From JBBQUP01 sp038212305 (GTDB lineage Bacteria; Bacteroidota; Bacteroidia; Bacteroidales; Marinilabiliaceae), in NCBI GenBank assembly GCA_038212305.1, contig JBBQUP010000007.1:1-58711 (forward strand): a stretch of DNA of 58,711 nt, in the 5' to 3' direction. Each line of letters begins with the position of its first letter. The stretch's first letter is position 1. Below are positions 50,843-58,711 of this stretch, in pieces. Under the pieces are notes generated by a model. It was not told the DNA's origin and searched no databases. It was given only the letters and a program-made list of their open reading frames with translations. The position numbers were made by a program, and so were the translations under genes.

Positions 50843-53125
50843 TTAATTTAAAATTTTAAGTTTGGCAAATTTAAGTAATAATTGTTTTTCTCCGGTGTTA
50901 TCAAAAGCTATAATTGCTTTTTTATCATTGTCATTTCCAATCATTGAAATAATGGTGCCTTGGCCAAATCGGTCATGTAAAACGCGGGTTCCAGGGATTA
51001 GTTTTGAGCCTATTTGATTGAAATTGAAATTTACTGGTGAAGTGGATTGATTCGAAATATTAAATTTAGGCTGACTAGCAGATTCCCGTCGTTGAAACTT
51101 AGGTGAATTAAAAGATTGTCTGTTTGTGGGAATTCCTGCTAGTGTTGATGAATCTGATGATAAATCGATACCTGATATATCAAGGAATTTTTGATCAATT
51201 TCACCAATAAATCGGCTAGGCGACGAGAATTTTATCTCGCCATATTTATACCGGCTTTTGGCAAACGAAATGGTTGCTGTGTCTTCTGCTCGAGTGATTG
51301 CAACATAAAATAAACGTCGTTCTTCTTCAATTTGTTTTTCTGTATCGCTCGACATGGGTGAGGGGAATAAGCCTTCCTCAACACCCACAATATATACATT
51401 TTTAAATTCCAGTCCTTTGGCACTGTGAATCGTCATCATGGTGATTCTATTATCGTCCTGATCGTTATTCGTGTCCTGATCTGTCAATAATGATACCTCC
51501 TCCAAAAAATGGACTAACGATGGGGATTCTCCTGCTTCAATTTTGTTAGATGTGAACTCTTTAATGGCGTTAATAAGTTCTTCGATGTTTTCAATTCTAC
51601 CTTGACTTTCAACACTTTTATCCTGATGAAGTTCTTTTAAAATGCCACTTTCGGTAACTACTTCAACTGCTAAGTCATAAGCATTTAATTCGGTCACCTT
51701 CATCATGAATCGTAACATGAGTTGGATAAATCCCGATAGCTTTTTTTGTGTTCCACTATTGAGTGTGGCCAATGGAGAGGTAGTTAATACACCCCAAATG
51801 CTTTTATCCTCAGCTATAGCTTGGGCTTCCAGTTTTTCCATTGTGGTATTGCCAATGCCACGAGCTGGGTAATTGACTATTCGCTTGATGGATTCCTGAT
51901 CGTTGGGATTGATCACAACCCGAAAGTAGGCTAGTAAATCTTTAATTTCTTTTCGTTGATAAAACGATTGGCCACCATAAATACGATAGGGGAAATTGCG
52001 TTTTAAAAATGCCTCTTCGAAAATACGCGATTGTGCATTGGTGCGGTAAAGAATTGCAAAATCTTTGTATGAGCAGTTTTGCTTGAGAATTTGCTCTTTC
52101 ACCTCATTGGCAATTAGGTATCCTTCCTCAACATCGGAATAAGCTTTGAGCACTTTTATTGGGCTGCCAACAGGTTTTTCGGAAAAAACTCGCTTGTGTA
52201 TCTGACCTTTATTATTGGCAATAATGCTGTTAGCGGCTTCAACAATGGTTTGTGTTGAGCGATAATTTTGCTCTAGCTTAAAAAGCTGATAGCCAGGATA
52301 GTCGTTACGAAAATTTAGGATATTTTCGATTTTGGCTCCTCTAAAACTGTAAATGCTTTGAGCATCATCGCCAACTACACATATATTATGATGTTTTTCG
52401 GCTAGTTTTTTAATAATTCGGTATTGCGATAAGTTGGTATCCTGATACTCATCAACCAAAATATATTGAAATCGATTTTGATAATTAAGTAAGGTTTCTG
52501 GATTATCGCGAAATAAAATATTTGTGTTTAATAATAAATCATCAAAATCCATAACTCCCGATTTAAAACAATGACGCATGTATCGGGTATATATTTCATA
52601 AACCATTGGCTTTTGAGCAGCTTTGTCAGCAGTCATTCGGTTAACGTCGCGAGCGTAGGCGTTGGGTGTAATTAAATCGTTTTTGGCCGATGAAATTCGG
52701 CCGAGTATATCGCCTGGTTTGTAGACTTTATCAGGCAACTTCATCTCCTTGAGGATTGATTTGATGAGGCTTTTAGAGTCGGTTGTATCGTAAATGGTGA
52801 ATGAGGATGGGTAATGAATTTTCTTAGCTTCCATACGTAAAATGCGAGCAAAAATGGAGTGAAAGGTACCCATCCATAGATATTTAGCTACATCATCCCC
52901 AACAATTGTTGCAATACGCAGTTTCATTTCACGCGCTGCTTTGTTGGTAAATGTTAAAGCCAATATTTGCGATGGTTTAACACCTTGTTCGAGCAAATGG
53001 GCTATGCGATAGGTGAGTACGCGTGTTTTTCCCGAACCTGCGCCAGCTATAATAAGCGACGCTCCGTGCGAGTTAACTACAGCTTCGTGTTGAGATTTAT
53101 TTAATTGCGAGAGATAATCGTGCAC
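50843..53125 (-). CDS. UvrD/PcrA-type superfamily 1 DNA helicase
   Basis: A 760-residue 3'-5' helicase with all motifs: Walker A IIAGAGSGKTRVLTYRIAHL near residue 30, FTNKAAREMKLRI (Ia), VDEYQDTNLSQYRIIK (II), VVGDDAQSIYSFRGA (III), LEQNYRSTQTIVEAAN (IV), MTIHSAKGLEFKNVYIVGVE (V) and EERRLFYVAITRAED (VI). The end has a Tudor-like region (GTRVLHDRFGQGTIISMIGN), as in PcrA/UvrD. I prefer the GTG at 53125; the TTG at 53149 lies inside a TATTTTTG promoter box. It probably acts in repair and replication restart. Confidence 0.94.
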   Translation of the reverse strand: MHDYLSQLNKSQHEAVVNSHGASLIIAGAGSGKTRVLTYRIAHLLEQGVKPSQILALTFTNKAAREMKLRIATIVGDDVAKYLWMGTFHSIFARILRMEAKKIHYPSSFTIYDTTDSKSLIKSILKEMKLPDKVYKPGDILGRISSAKNDLITPNAYARDVNRMTADKAAQKPMVYEIYTRYMRHCFKSGVMDFDDLLLNTNILFRDNPETLLNYQNRFQYILVDEYQDTNLSQYRIIKKLAEKHHNICVVGDDAQSIYSFRGAKIENILNFRNDYPGYQLFKLEQNYRSTQTIVEAANSIIANNKGQIHKRVFSEKPVGSPIKVLKAYSDVEEGYLIANEVKEQILKQNCSYKDFAILYRTNAQSRIFEEAFLKRNFPYRIYGGQSFYQRKEIKDLLAYFRVVINPNDQESIKRIVNYPARGIGNTTMEKLEAQAIAEDKSIWGVLTTSPLATLNSGTQKKLSGFIQLMLRFMMKVTELNAYDLAVEVVTESGILKELHQDKSVESQGRIENIEELINAIKEFTSNKIEAGESPSLVHFLEEVSLLTDQDTNNDQDDNRITMMTIHSAKGLEFKNVYIVGVEEGLFPSPMSSDTEKQIEEERRLFYVAITRAEDTATISFAKSRYKYGEIKFSSPSRFIGEIDQKFLDISGIDLSSDSSTLAGIPTNRQSFNSPKFQRRESASQPKFNISNQSTSPVNFNFNQIGSKLIPGTRVLHDRFGQGTIISMIGNDNDKKAIIAFDNTGEKQLLLKFAKLKILN

Positions 53126-53146
53126 TTGAAATTCATTTTTGATTGA

Positions 53147-53154
53147 CAAAAATA
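53147..53154 (-). promoter_or_regulatory. -7 box (TATTTTTG) of the helicase gene
   Basis: It matches TAnnTTTG on the minus strand and is 21 nt from the GTG start. It overlaps the TTG at 53149, which argues against that codon. No good -33 element is seen. Confidence 0.4.
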
Positions 53155-53343
53155 GTGAGTTAACTTCTAATTAACTTTGTTTTGATAAAATGTTTTTAAT
53201 ATTTATACGTAATTAGGTTGTTATTGAGTAAGTTCCATTTTTATTTTGACTTTTTTTGAAGGTTTTTTTTAGGTTCAAAAAATATCGGTTACTTTTGGAT
53301 TCAAACCTACTATTGATCTTTATATAATAAAACAATTTTTGCA

Positions 53344-54678
53344 ATGATAAACTGTTTTGGTTTTATATCCATAAATAAACTCGAAATTAAGCGTTTTAAT
53401 GCAATTTCAAGAAGGTTAACGCCTATTATATTAGTTCTGACAGTGTTAATTTCTTCGGTTGATGTTGCCATGAGTCAGATTGTAGCAACAAATACAATTT
53501 TTTCTACGCCAACATCTTATTCGTCAGGAGCTCAAGATCAAATCTATTTCTATAAACAAGGAATTGCCATCGACTTGCAGGCTATATCTATCAATGGGGC
53601 TGGTAATCATTTTTTTACTTGGTATCGTTACAACTCTTCGGTTAACTCTTGGGATTTTATTCAAACCGATTTAGGTTCGACATCAACATTAAACAATGCT
53701 ATTGAGGGTGGATATCAGGTGGTTGTTAATCATCAAAACGGTGGGTCTAACACTTATCGCAGTTGGGTTTTTGTCCCTGAAATAACAGGGAGTATAATTC
53801 CTAATTTGGTTGAGAATAACTGTTATCAGTTGAAAGTGCATGCAAGTGGAAGTATTTTAAAGCCATTAACTTATTATCATCCAACAACTGGAGAAGCGTA
53901 TGCTGTGAATTATTTATTAAGCTATGTTTGGAACAGTACACAACCAGCTAAAACTCAAACATCATTGGTGAATCCAGCTACTTTAGATGGTTTTTATAAC
54001 GATTCAGAGTATTCAGTGGTTGTAAAATCGGGTTTAGGAGTCGAATCGAACGAAAGCAGTCCATTATTAATTACTGCAGTTGCGGTGAAAGCAAATTTTG
54101 AATGGGAGAGCACCAAACCCGAAGTTAAAAACGAAGCGAATACCATCCCTAAAGGATCGGCTCCGTTAAGAATTAGTTTTAAAGGCGAGGTTGATGGAAC
54201 CGACAAAAGAAGTCAAGGTCATGTTACCGATTATTCGTGGAAATTTGGAGAAACAGGCAAGGAATATACTGCCAGTACCATTTTTACTTTTCAAGAGCAA
54301 GGCGATTACCCAGTTTCATTGGAGGTTGAGAATAGTATTTCGATGTGTTCGGATATAAGCGATGTCATTACGTTTAATGTGTCGGATTCGTTTATTGATG
54401 CACCTAATTACTTCACACCCAATGGCGATGGCATACAGGATGAGTTTAGAGTGGCTTACCGGTCGTTAAAAACTTTTCGTTTAGTAATTGTTAACCGTTG
54501 GGGACGAAAAGTTTTTGAAACCAGCGATCCAGCAAAAGGGTGGGATGGTAATATTGGTGGTGCCAAAGCTGCACCCGGTGTTTATTTTTACGATGCAGTG
54601 GGGCAGGGGTTTCTAAATACCGATGCTGAAAAACATCACAAACATGGTTTTTTACATTTAATCAGGGATTCGAAATAA
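53344..54678 (+). CDS. Secreted PKD-domain protein with T9SS type B sorting domain
   Basis: A 444-residue secreted protein. A hydrophobic segment at about 25-46 (RLTPIILVLTVLISSVDVAM) is the likely signal or anchor. A beta-rich region follows, then a PKD domain at about 250-345 (GSAPLRISFKGEVDG ... HVTDYSWKFGETGKEY). The C-terminal ~85 residues are the gliding-motility-type (type B) sorting domain: APNYFTPNGDGIQDEFRVAY, LVIVNRWGRKVFETSDPAKG and APGVYFYDAVGQG. It is exported by T9SS to the cell surface. The role (adhesion or motility-linked) is not readable. Confidence 0.88.
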   Translation: MINCFGFISINKLEIKRFNAISRRLTPIILVLTVLISSVDVAMSQIVATNTIFSTPTSYSSGAQDQIYFYKQGIAIDLQAISINGAGNHFFTWYRYNSSVNSWDFIQTDLGSTSTLNNAIEGGYQVVVNHQNGGSNTYRSWVFVPEITGSIIPNLVENNCYQLKVHASGSILKPLTYYHPTTGEAYAVNYLLSYVWNSTQPAKTQTSLVNPATLDGFYNDSEYSVVVKSGLGVESNESSPLLITAVAVKANFEWESTKPEVKNEANTIPKGSAPLRISFKGEVDGTDKRSQGHVTDYSWKFGETGKEYTASTIFTFQEQGDYPVSLEVENSISMCSDISDVITFNVSDSFIDAPNYFTPNGDGIQDEFRVAYRSLKTFRLVIVNRWGRKVFETSDPAKGWDGNIGGAKAAPGVYFYDAVGQGFLNTDAEKHHKHGFLHLIRDSK

Positions 54679-54708
54679 GGGATTTCTCAGGTTTAATTTA
54701 GCAGAAAA

Positions 54709-55158
54709 TTAATTCCGTTTCGATGCAAAAAACTGCTTAATCAGTTCACCACACGCTTGCTCCATAATAGGTCCTTCGATAGATGTTTTTGGATGCTTTA
54801 TCATGGGGGTGTGTCGCATGAATCCTCTTTGTGGATCAGGAGCTCCAAATACTATTCGGCTCAATTGCGACCATTGAATAGCTCCTGCACACATTACACA
54901 TGGCTCAAGTGTTATGTATAAAGTGCAATTGGTTAAGTATTTACCGCCAAGTGTTTCGGAAGCTGACGTAATGGCCAACATCTCGGCATGTGCAGTTACA
55001 TCGTTTAATGTTTCGGTTAAATTATGGGCTTTGGCTATTATTTGATTGTTCGAAACAATAATGGCACCCACTGGAATTTCATCTTTTAAATACGCTTCTT
55101 TAGCCTCTTTTAAAGCGAGTTGCATAAAGTATTCATCCGAAAAGTTGATTTTACTCAT
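54709..55158 (-). CDS. tadA: tRNA-specific adenosine deaminase
   Basis: A 149-residue cytidine-deaminase-fold enzyme that makes inosine at the wobble position of tRNA-Arg. The zinc and catalytic residues are TAHAEMLAITSASE (HxE) and LEPCVMCAGAIQWS (PCxxC). The start MSKINFSDEYFMQLALKEAK is typical of TadA. It could also be a guanine deaminase, but MCAGA and FGAPDPQRG favour TadA. It converges with the T9SS gene. Confidence 0.9.
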   Translation of the reverse strand: MSKINFSDEYFMQLALKEAKEAYLKDEIPVGAIIVSNNQIIAKAHNLTETLNDVTAHAEMLAITSASETLGGKYLTNCTLYITLEPCVMCAGAIQWSQLSRIVFGAPDPQRGFMRHTPMIKHPKTSIEGPIMEQACGELIKQFFASKRN

Positions 55159-55322
55159 GTTTGGCTTTTATATCTTATTTTTTCGATTCCTATTTCTAAT
55201 TTTCTTCTTAATTTCGCGGGATTAAAGATATTAGATTTTAACCGATTAAATTGGTTGTTTTTCTTGATAACTTTATGGTTTATTTAAAATAGCTTATCAA
55301 ACATAGAATTAAACCCATTAGG

Positions 55323-57080
55323 ATGTATAGGACTCATACATGCGGCGAGTTAAGAGCCGAACACATTAATCAAACCATCACTTTGAGTGGCTGGGTACAA
55401 AAAGCACGTAATTTAGGCGGGATGACTTTTGTTGATCTGCGCGATCGTTACGGCATTACACAGTTGGTTTTCGATATGGAAACAAATGCTTCCAAGTGTG
55501 AAGAAGCTCGTAAACTGGGTCGTGAATTTGTTATTCAGGTTACAGGTAAAGTGGCCGAGCGGAGTAATAAAAACTCGAAAATTTCCACTGGCGATATCGA
55601 AATTTTAGTTGATAAAATTATGTTACTCAACTCATCGGAATTACCTCCATTTACAATTGAAGATGAAACCGATGGCGGTGAAGAGTTACGATTAAAATAC
55701 AGATATCTTGATTTACGTCGTCGCCCTGTGCGCGATAATTTGATGCTTCGACACCAAATGGCCATTGAGGTTCGTAAATACATGGATAGCAAAAATTTCA
55801 TTGAAGTTGAAACGCCTGTACTCATTAAGTCAACGCCTGAAGGAGCACGCGATTTTGTGGTTCCATCGCGCATGAATCAAGGTCAGTTTTACGCCTTGCC
55901 GCAATCGCCTCAAGTATTTAAGCAGTTGTTAATGGTGGCTGGTTTTGATCGGTATTTTCAGATTGTGAAATGCTTTCGCGATGAGGATTTACGTGCCGAT
56001 CGTCAGCCCGAATTTACGCAAATCGACTGCGAAATGGCTTTTGTTGAGCAAAACGATATTCTTGAGACATTTGAGGGGATGACCAAGCATCTGTTTCAAG
56101 TAATTAAAGGGGTGTCGCTCAATGAGTTTCCTCGATTGTCGTATCAAAATGCCATGAAATATTATGGTAGCGATAAGCCAGATATTCGTTTTGATATGAA
56201 ATTTGTTGAGTTAGGTGCCGAAGTTCGAAAGAATGATTTTAAAGTTTTTGATGATGCCGAATACATTGGCGGAATATGCGCCGAAGGTTGTGCCGTTTAC
56301 ACGCGTAAAGAGATTGATCAGCTGACTGATTTTGTGAAAAAGCCACAAATAGGAGCAACTGGTTTAATTTATATCCGGTATAATACCGATGGGACCTTGA
56401 AATCATCGGTCGATAAATTTTTTAGCGAGGCTGAGTTAAAAAATATCGCTGCTAAATTTGATGCAAAACAAGGCGATTTAATTCTTATTCTAGCTGGAAA
56501 AAAAGAAAAAACACAATCGGCTTTAAGTGAGCTTCGACTTGAAATGGGTAATCGTTTGGGATTAAGAGTAAAAGGTGTTTTTGCTCCGTTGTGGGTGGTT
56601 GATTTCCCACTTTTGGAGTGGGATGAGACATCGCAGCGATATTATGCTATGCACCACCCGTTTACCTCGCCAAAGCTAGAGGATTTGCATTTATTGGATT
56701 CCAACCCGAAAGATGTGAGAGCCAATGCTTACGATTTGGTGATTAACGGCGTTGAAATTGGTGGCGGATCTATTCGAATTCACGATGATTCGTTGCAACA
56801 AAAAATGTTCTCAATACTTGGATTTAGCCCCGAAGATGCTGAGTATCAGTTTGGATTTTTAATGAATGCCTTTAAATATGGCGCGCCGCCGCATGGGGGA
56901 GTTGCTTTTGGCTTCGACCGCTGGGTTGCCTTATTTTCAGGTGCTGATTCAATTCGCGATGTTATTGCTTTTCCAAAGAATAATTCGGGTCGAGATATGA
57001 TGATTGATAGCCCTTCGTTAATTCATCAATTGCAATTAGATGAGTTAGGAATTGCTTTAGTTCCAAACAAAAAAAGCTAA
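55323..57080 (+). CDS. aspS: Aspartate--tRNA ligase
   Basis: A 585-residue class II synthetase of bacterial length. An N-terminal OB-fold anticodon domain (TLSGWVQKARNLGGMTFVDL) precedes the catalytic core with motif 1 (GARDFVVPSRMNQGQFYALP), motif 2 (CFRDEDLRADRQPEFTQIDC) and motif 3 (GGVAFGFDRWVALFSG). A GAD insertion domain lies between motifs 2 and 3 (about 285-420). A terminator is 27 nt after the stop. Confidence 0.97.
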   Translation: MYRTHTCGELRAEHINQTITLSGWVQKARNLGGMTFVDLRDRYGITQLVFDMETNASKCEEARKLGREFVIQVTGKVAERSNKNSKISTGDIEILVDKIMLLNSSELPPFTIEDETDGGEELRLKYRYLDLRRRPVRDNLMLRHQMAIEVRKYMDSKNFIEVETPVLIKSTPEGARDFVVPSRMNQGQFYALPQSPQVFKQLLMVAGFDRYFQIVKCFRDEDLRADRQPEFTQIDCEMAFVEQNDILETFEGMTKHLFQVIKGVSLNEFPRLSYQNAMKYYGSDKPDIRFDMKFVELGAEVRKNDFKVFDDAEYIGGICAEGCAVYTRKEIDQLTDFVKKPQIGATGLIYIRYNTDGTLKSSVDKFFSEAELKNIAAKFDAKQGDLILILAGKKEKTQSALSELRLEMGNRLGLRVKGVFAPLWVVDFPLLEWDETSQRYYAMHHPFTSPKLEDLHLLDSNPKDVRANAYDLVINGVEIGGGSIRIHDDSLQQKMFSILGFSPEDAEYQFGFLMNAFKYGAPPHGGVAFGFDRWVALFSGADSIRDVIAFPKNNSGRDMMIDSPSLIHQLQLDELGIALVPNKKS

Positions 57081-57107
57081 TAAATACAACGTTTGTTGTT
57101 ATAAAAA

Positions 57108-57133
57108 AAAAGGCGACCACTCGGTCGTCTTTT
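57108..57133. terminator. Terminator after aspS
   Basis: An 11-bp stem (AAAAGGCGACC at 57108-57118 with GGTCGTCTTTT at 57123-57133, one G-U) and a 4-nt loop, followed by T residues. Confidence 0.85.
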
Positions 57134-57326
57134 CTGTAAAATAGTGTCGGCAAGAAAACTAACAGTTTTTCAAAAATATTTTCTCGCTAAAAAAGGTGCC
57201 TAGCTAGAGAGATTAGCTGTACTTATTGAAAAAAGAACAATGCTAACTCCTGCTCGTGGCTGAAAAAGATGGCCAAATTGGTTACACCCCTCTAGGCTAT
57301 TTCGAATATCCAACCGATGTTGGTAA

Positions 57327-58577
57327 TTACTGTCTATTCAAAACACTCAAGATAAACCCGCTGCTCTGTCGGGCGATAAGCGAGGCTACACCTTTAGTTA
57401 CGATGGGTTAAACCGACTGCTAGCAGTATCGTATGCTCAGGGCGATGCATTAACACGCAATACCGCTTTCGATGAAGTAATAACCGGATACGACCTTAAT
57501 GGTAATATTAAAGGGTTACAACGTCAAAAACAAGCCGACCAAATAGATAACCTCGCCTATAAATATCAGGGCAACCAGCTAATGAGCGTAACCGATATTG
57601 CCACAGGAACAAACAAAACGCAAGGTTTTAACGATGGCAACACCATTGGTAACGATTACAACTACGATAAAAATGGCAACTTAGTGACCGATAAAAATAA
57701 GAAGCTCAAAACCATTGAGTACAACTATTTGAACCTTCCTAAAAAGTTAATAGGCAACAATAACGAAACAATTGAGTATATTTACTCTGCCAACGGGCAA
57801 AAACTAGCTAAAAAATCGCCAACGGGCGTTATCACCAACTACGATGGTAACTTTGTTTACGAAGCAGGTGCATTAAAGTACATATTGCATGGTGAGGGAA
57901 TGGTTGACATGGCCACAAGCACACCCCAATACCAATATTACATGAAAGACCATTTGGGTAACACTCGTGTAATGGTAAATGCCTCGGGAGCAGTACAACA
58001 AATAAACAGCTACTATCCTTTTGGCTTAACAGCCGAAACGTTCCAAAGCGGTACCAACAACAAATACCTCTACAACGGTAAAGAGCTGCAAGACGATAAA
58101 ATTGGTGGAGAAAGCTTGGAGTGGTATGATTACGGGGCACGGTTTTATGATGCGGCACTAGGGAGATTTCACGCTGTTGACCCGCTGGCCGAAAAATTTT
58201 CTCATCAATCTACATATGTATATGCTGATAATAATCCAATAAGATTTATTGATATTATGGGGATGAATGCAGATTGGTATGAGGATAAGAATCAAAATGT
58301 GGTTTATGATGAATCAATTAAGTCGCAGGGAGATTTAGACAAGAAAGGGATTGAAGGGAGTTATTTGGGTTCGCAAGGCTCTGGGGTTGACTCTAATACA
58401 GGAAGTGTAATTCGATATAATACCGATGGTACAGAAACGTATGGTAGTACCTATGGCATACCTGAAGTGGAAGTTAACGCAGAAATGTCAGACCATGTGA
58501 GGACGATGAGTGATCCATATGTTAAAGCCATTCACCAAGGACAAAAGGATTTTATTGAGGCTACTGTTGATCAATAG
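57327..58577 (+). pseudogene. RHS repeat protein, 5'-truncated, without an evident toxin tip
   Basis: About 416 codons are open from 57327, just after an in-frame TAA (57324-57326). YD/RHS repeats read GYTFSYDGLNRLLAVSYAQG, GYDLNGNIKGLQRQ, NDYNYDKNGNLVTDKNKK and then MKDHLGNTRVMVNASGAVQQ. The RHS core GRFHAVDPLAEKF is followed by STYVYADNNPIRFIDIMGMN. A tail of about 110 residues (YDESIKSQGDLDKKGIEGSY ... IHQGQKDFIEATVDQ) has no recognisable toxin domain before TAG. Intact RHS proteins are over 1000 residues with a signal peptide, so the front is missing. Before 57327 a different frame holds LVAEKDGQIGYTPLGYFEYP, more debris. Confidence 0.72.
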
Positions 58578-58588
58578 TTCGTTAAATT

Positions 58589-58711
58589 TTATGCGGCAAT
58601 TTTGCCATAATCCAAAAGTTCTTTGACAATTTTCTGATTTTTTGCAGTGTATGGATTAATAGCAAACACGCACATAAATCGTTCGAGCATTAAAGTGTTG
58701 TTATATAGCGT
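58589..58711 (-). CDS. C-terminal fragment of an unidentified protein, cut by the window edge
   Basis: The minus-strand frame is open from the window edge for 40 residues and stops at 58589-58591: it reads LYNNTLMLERFMCVFAINPY, then TAKNQKIVKELLDYGKIAA. It looks like real coding sequence (regular amphipathic helix, strong stop) and faces the RHS remnant 11 nt away. It may be a transposase end, which would explain the truncation of the RHS gene, but I cannot name a family. Confidence 0.45.
   Translation of the reverse strand, partial: TLYNNTLMLERFMCVFAINPYTAKNQKIVKELLDYGKIAA

Noticed and set aside
53126..53149. TTG start for the UvrD/PcrA-type helicase
   Set aside because: It overlaps a TATTTTTG promoter box; the GTG at 53125 lies suitably downstream and keeps the whole helicase domain.

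Overview
The window is chromosomal DNA from a low-GC member of the Bacteroidota, probably Bacteroidales-like. The signs are two secreted proteins with type IX secretion (T9SS) C-terminal sorting domains (one type A, one type B), a DUF4290 protein, the RDD/SpoIIM/DUF4129/DUF4350/MoxR/DUF58 gene cluster, promoter-like TAnnTTTG boxes (with a TTTG/TTG element about 20 nt upstream at two genes), and an almost complete lack of Shine-Dalgarno sequences. I saw no rRNA, tRNA, CRISPR array or complete insertion sequence.

Layout, left to right. (1) 1-1.6 kb is a decayed accessory patch: a UvrD-like helicase fragment, a 53-residue stump of a HipA toxin and its intact HipB-like partner. (2) 1.6-8.6 kb is an RDD membrane protein divergent from a six-gene, mostly overlapping operon (SpoIIM-like, membrane protein, DUF4129, DUF4350, MoxR ATPase, DUF58), probably an envelope-associated MoxR chaperone system. 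(3) 8.6-12.8 kb is accessory DNA: a three-gene ABC-3C conflict system (HNH effector, middle component MC6, DUF2326 ATPase) whose effector has an in-frame stop, a beta-barrel fragment and a small lipoprotein-like gene. (4) 13-20 kb holds a 1510-residue T9SS cargo with a seven-repeat FG-GAP propeller, then an ECF sigma / anti-sigma / heavy-metal-sensor-like / Spy-like operon. (5) 20-30 kb holds two outer-membrane porin-like proteins, a TylF-type methyltransferase, a DedA protein, a MATE exporter, asnB and a MuiA-family protein with an inserted SusC-like segment.

(6) 30-43.8 kb is one long leftward amino-acid block: trpE-trpG-trpD-trpC-trpF-trpB-(methyltransferase)-trpA, purU, a TlpA-like redoxin, then hisH-hisA-hisF-hisIE. 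It starts with a tryptophan attenuator: a 21-residue leader peptide with three consecutive Trp codons, followed by an intrinsic terminator just before trpE. Between hisA and hisF lies a PDDEXK/DUF1016 nuclease gene, frameshifted at an AT repeat and flanked by a 234-bp direct duplication of the hisF 5' region; one copy is therefore a truncated, diverging hisF remnant. (7) 43.8-57.1 kb is mostly housekeeping: a GNAT-nitrilase fusion, dnaJ and grpE, two TlpA-like proteins (one without its cysteines), murA (Asp in place of the fosfomycin-target Cys), DUF4290, a UvrD/PcrA helicase, a T9SS type B protein, tadA and aspS. (8) 57.1 kb to the end is an RHS remnant without its 5' end and without an evident toxin tip, followed by a gene fragment cut by the window edge.

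The most interesting points are the nuclease insertion with long target duplication inside the his genes, the ABC-3C system with an interrupted effector, the trp leader, and the unexplained methyltransferase between trpB and trpA. All calls rest on reading the sequence and on family knowledge; no database search was run.
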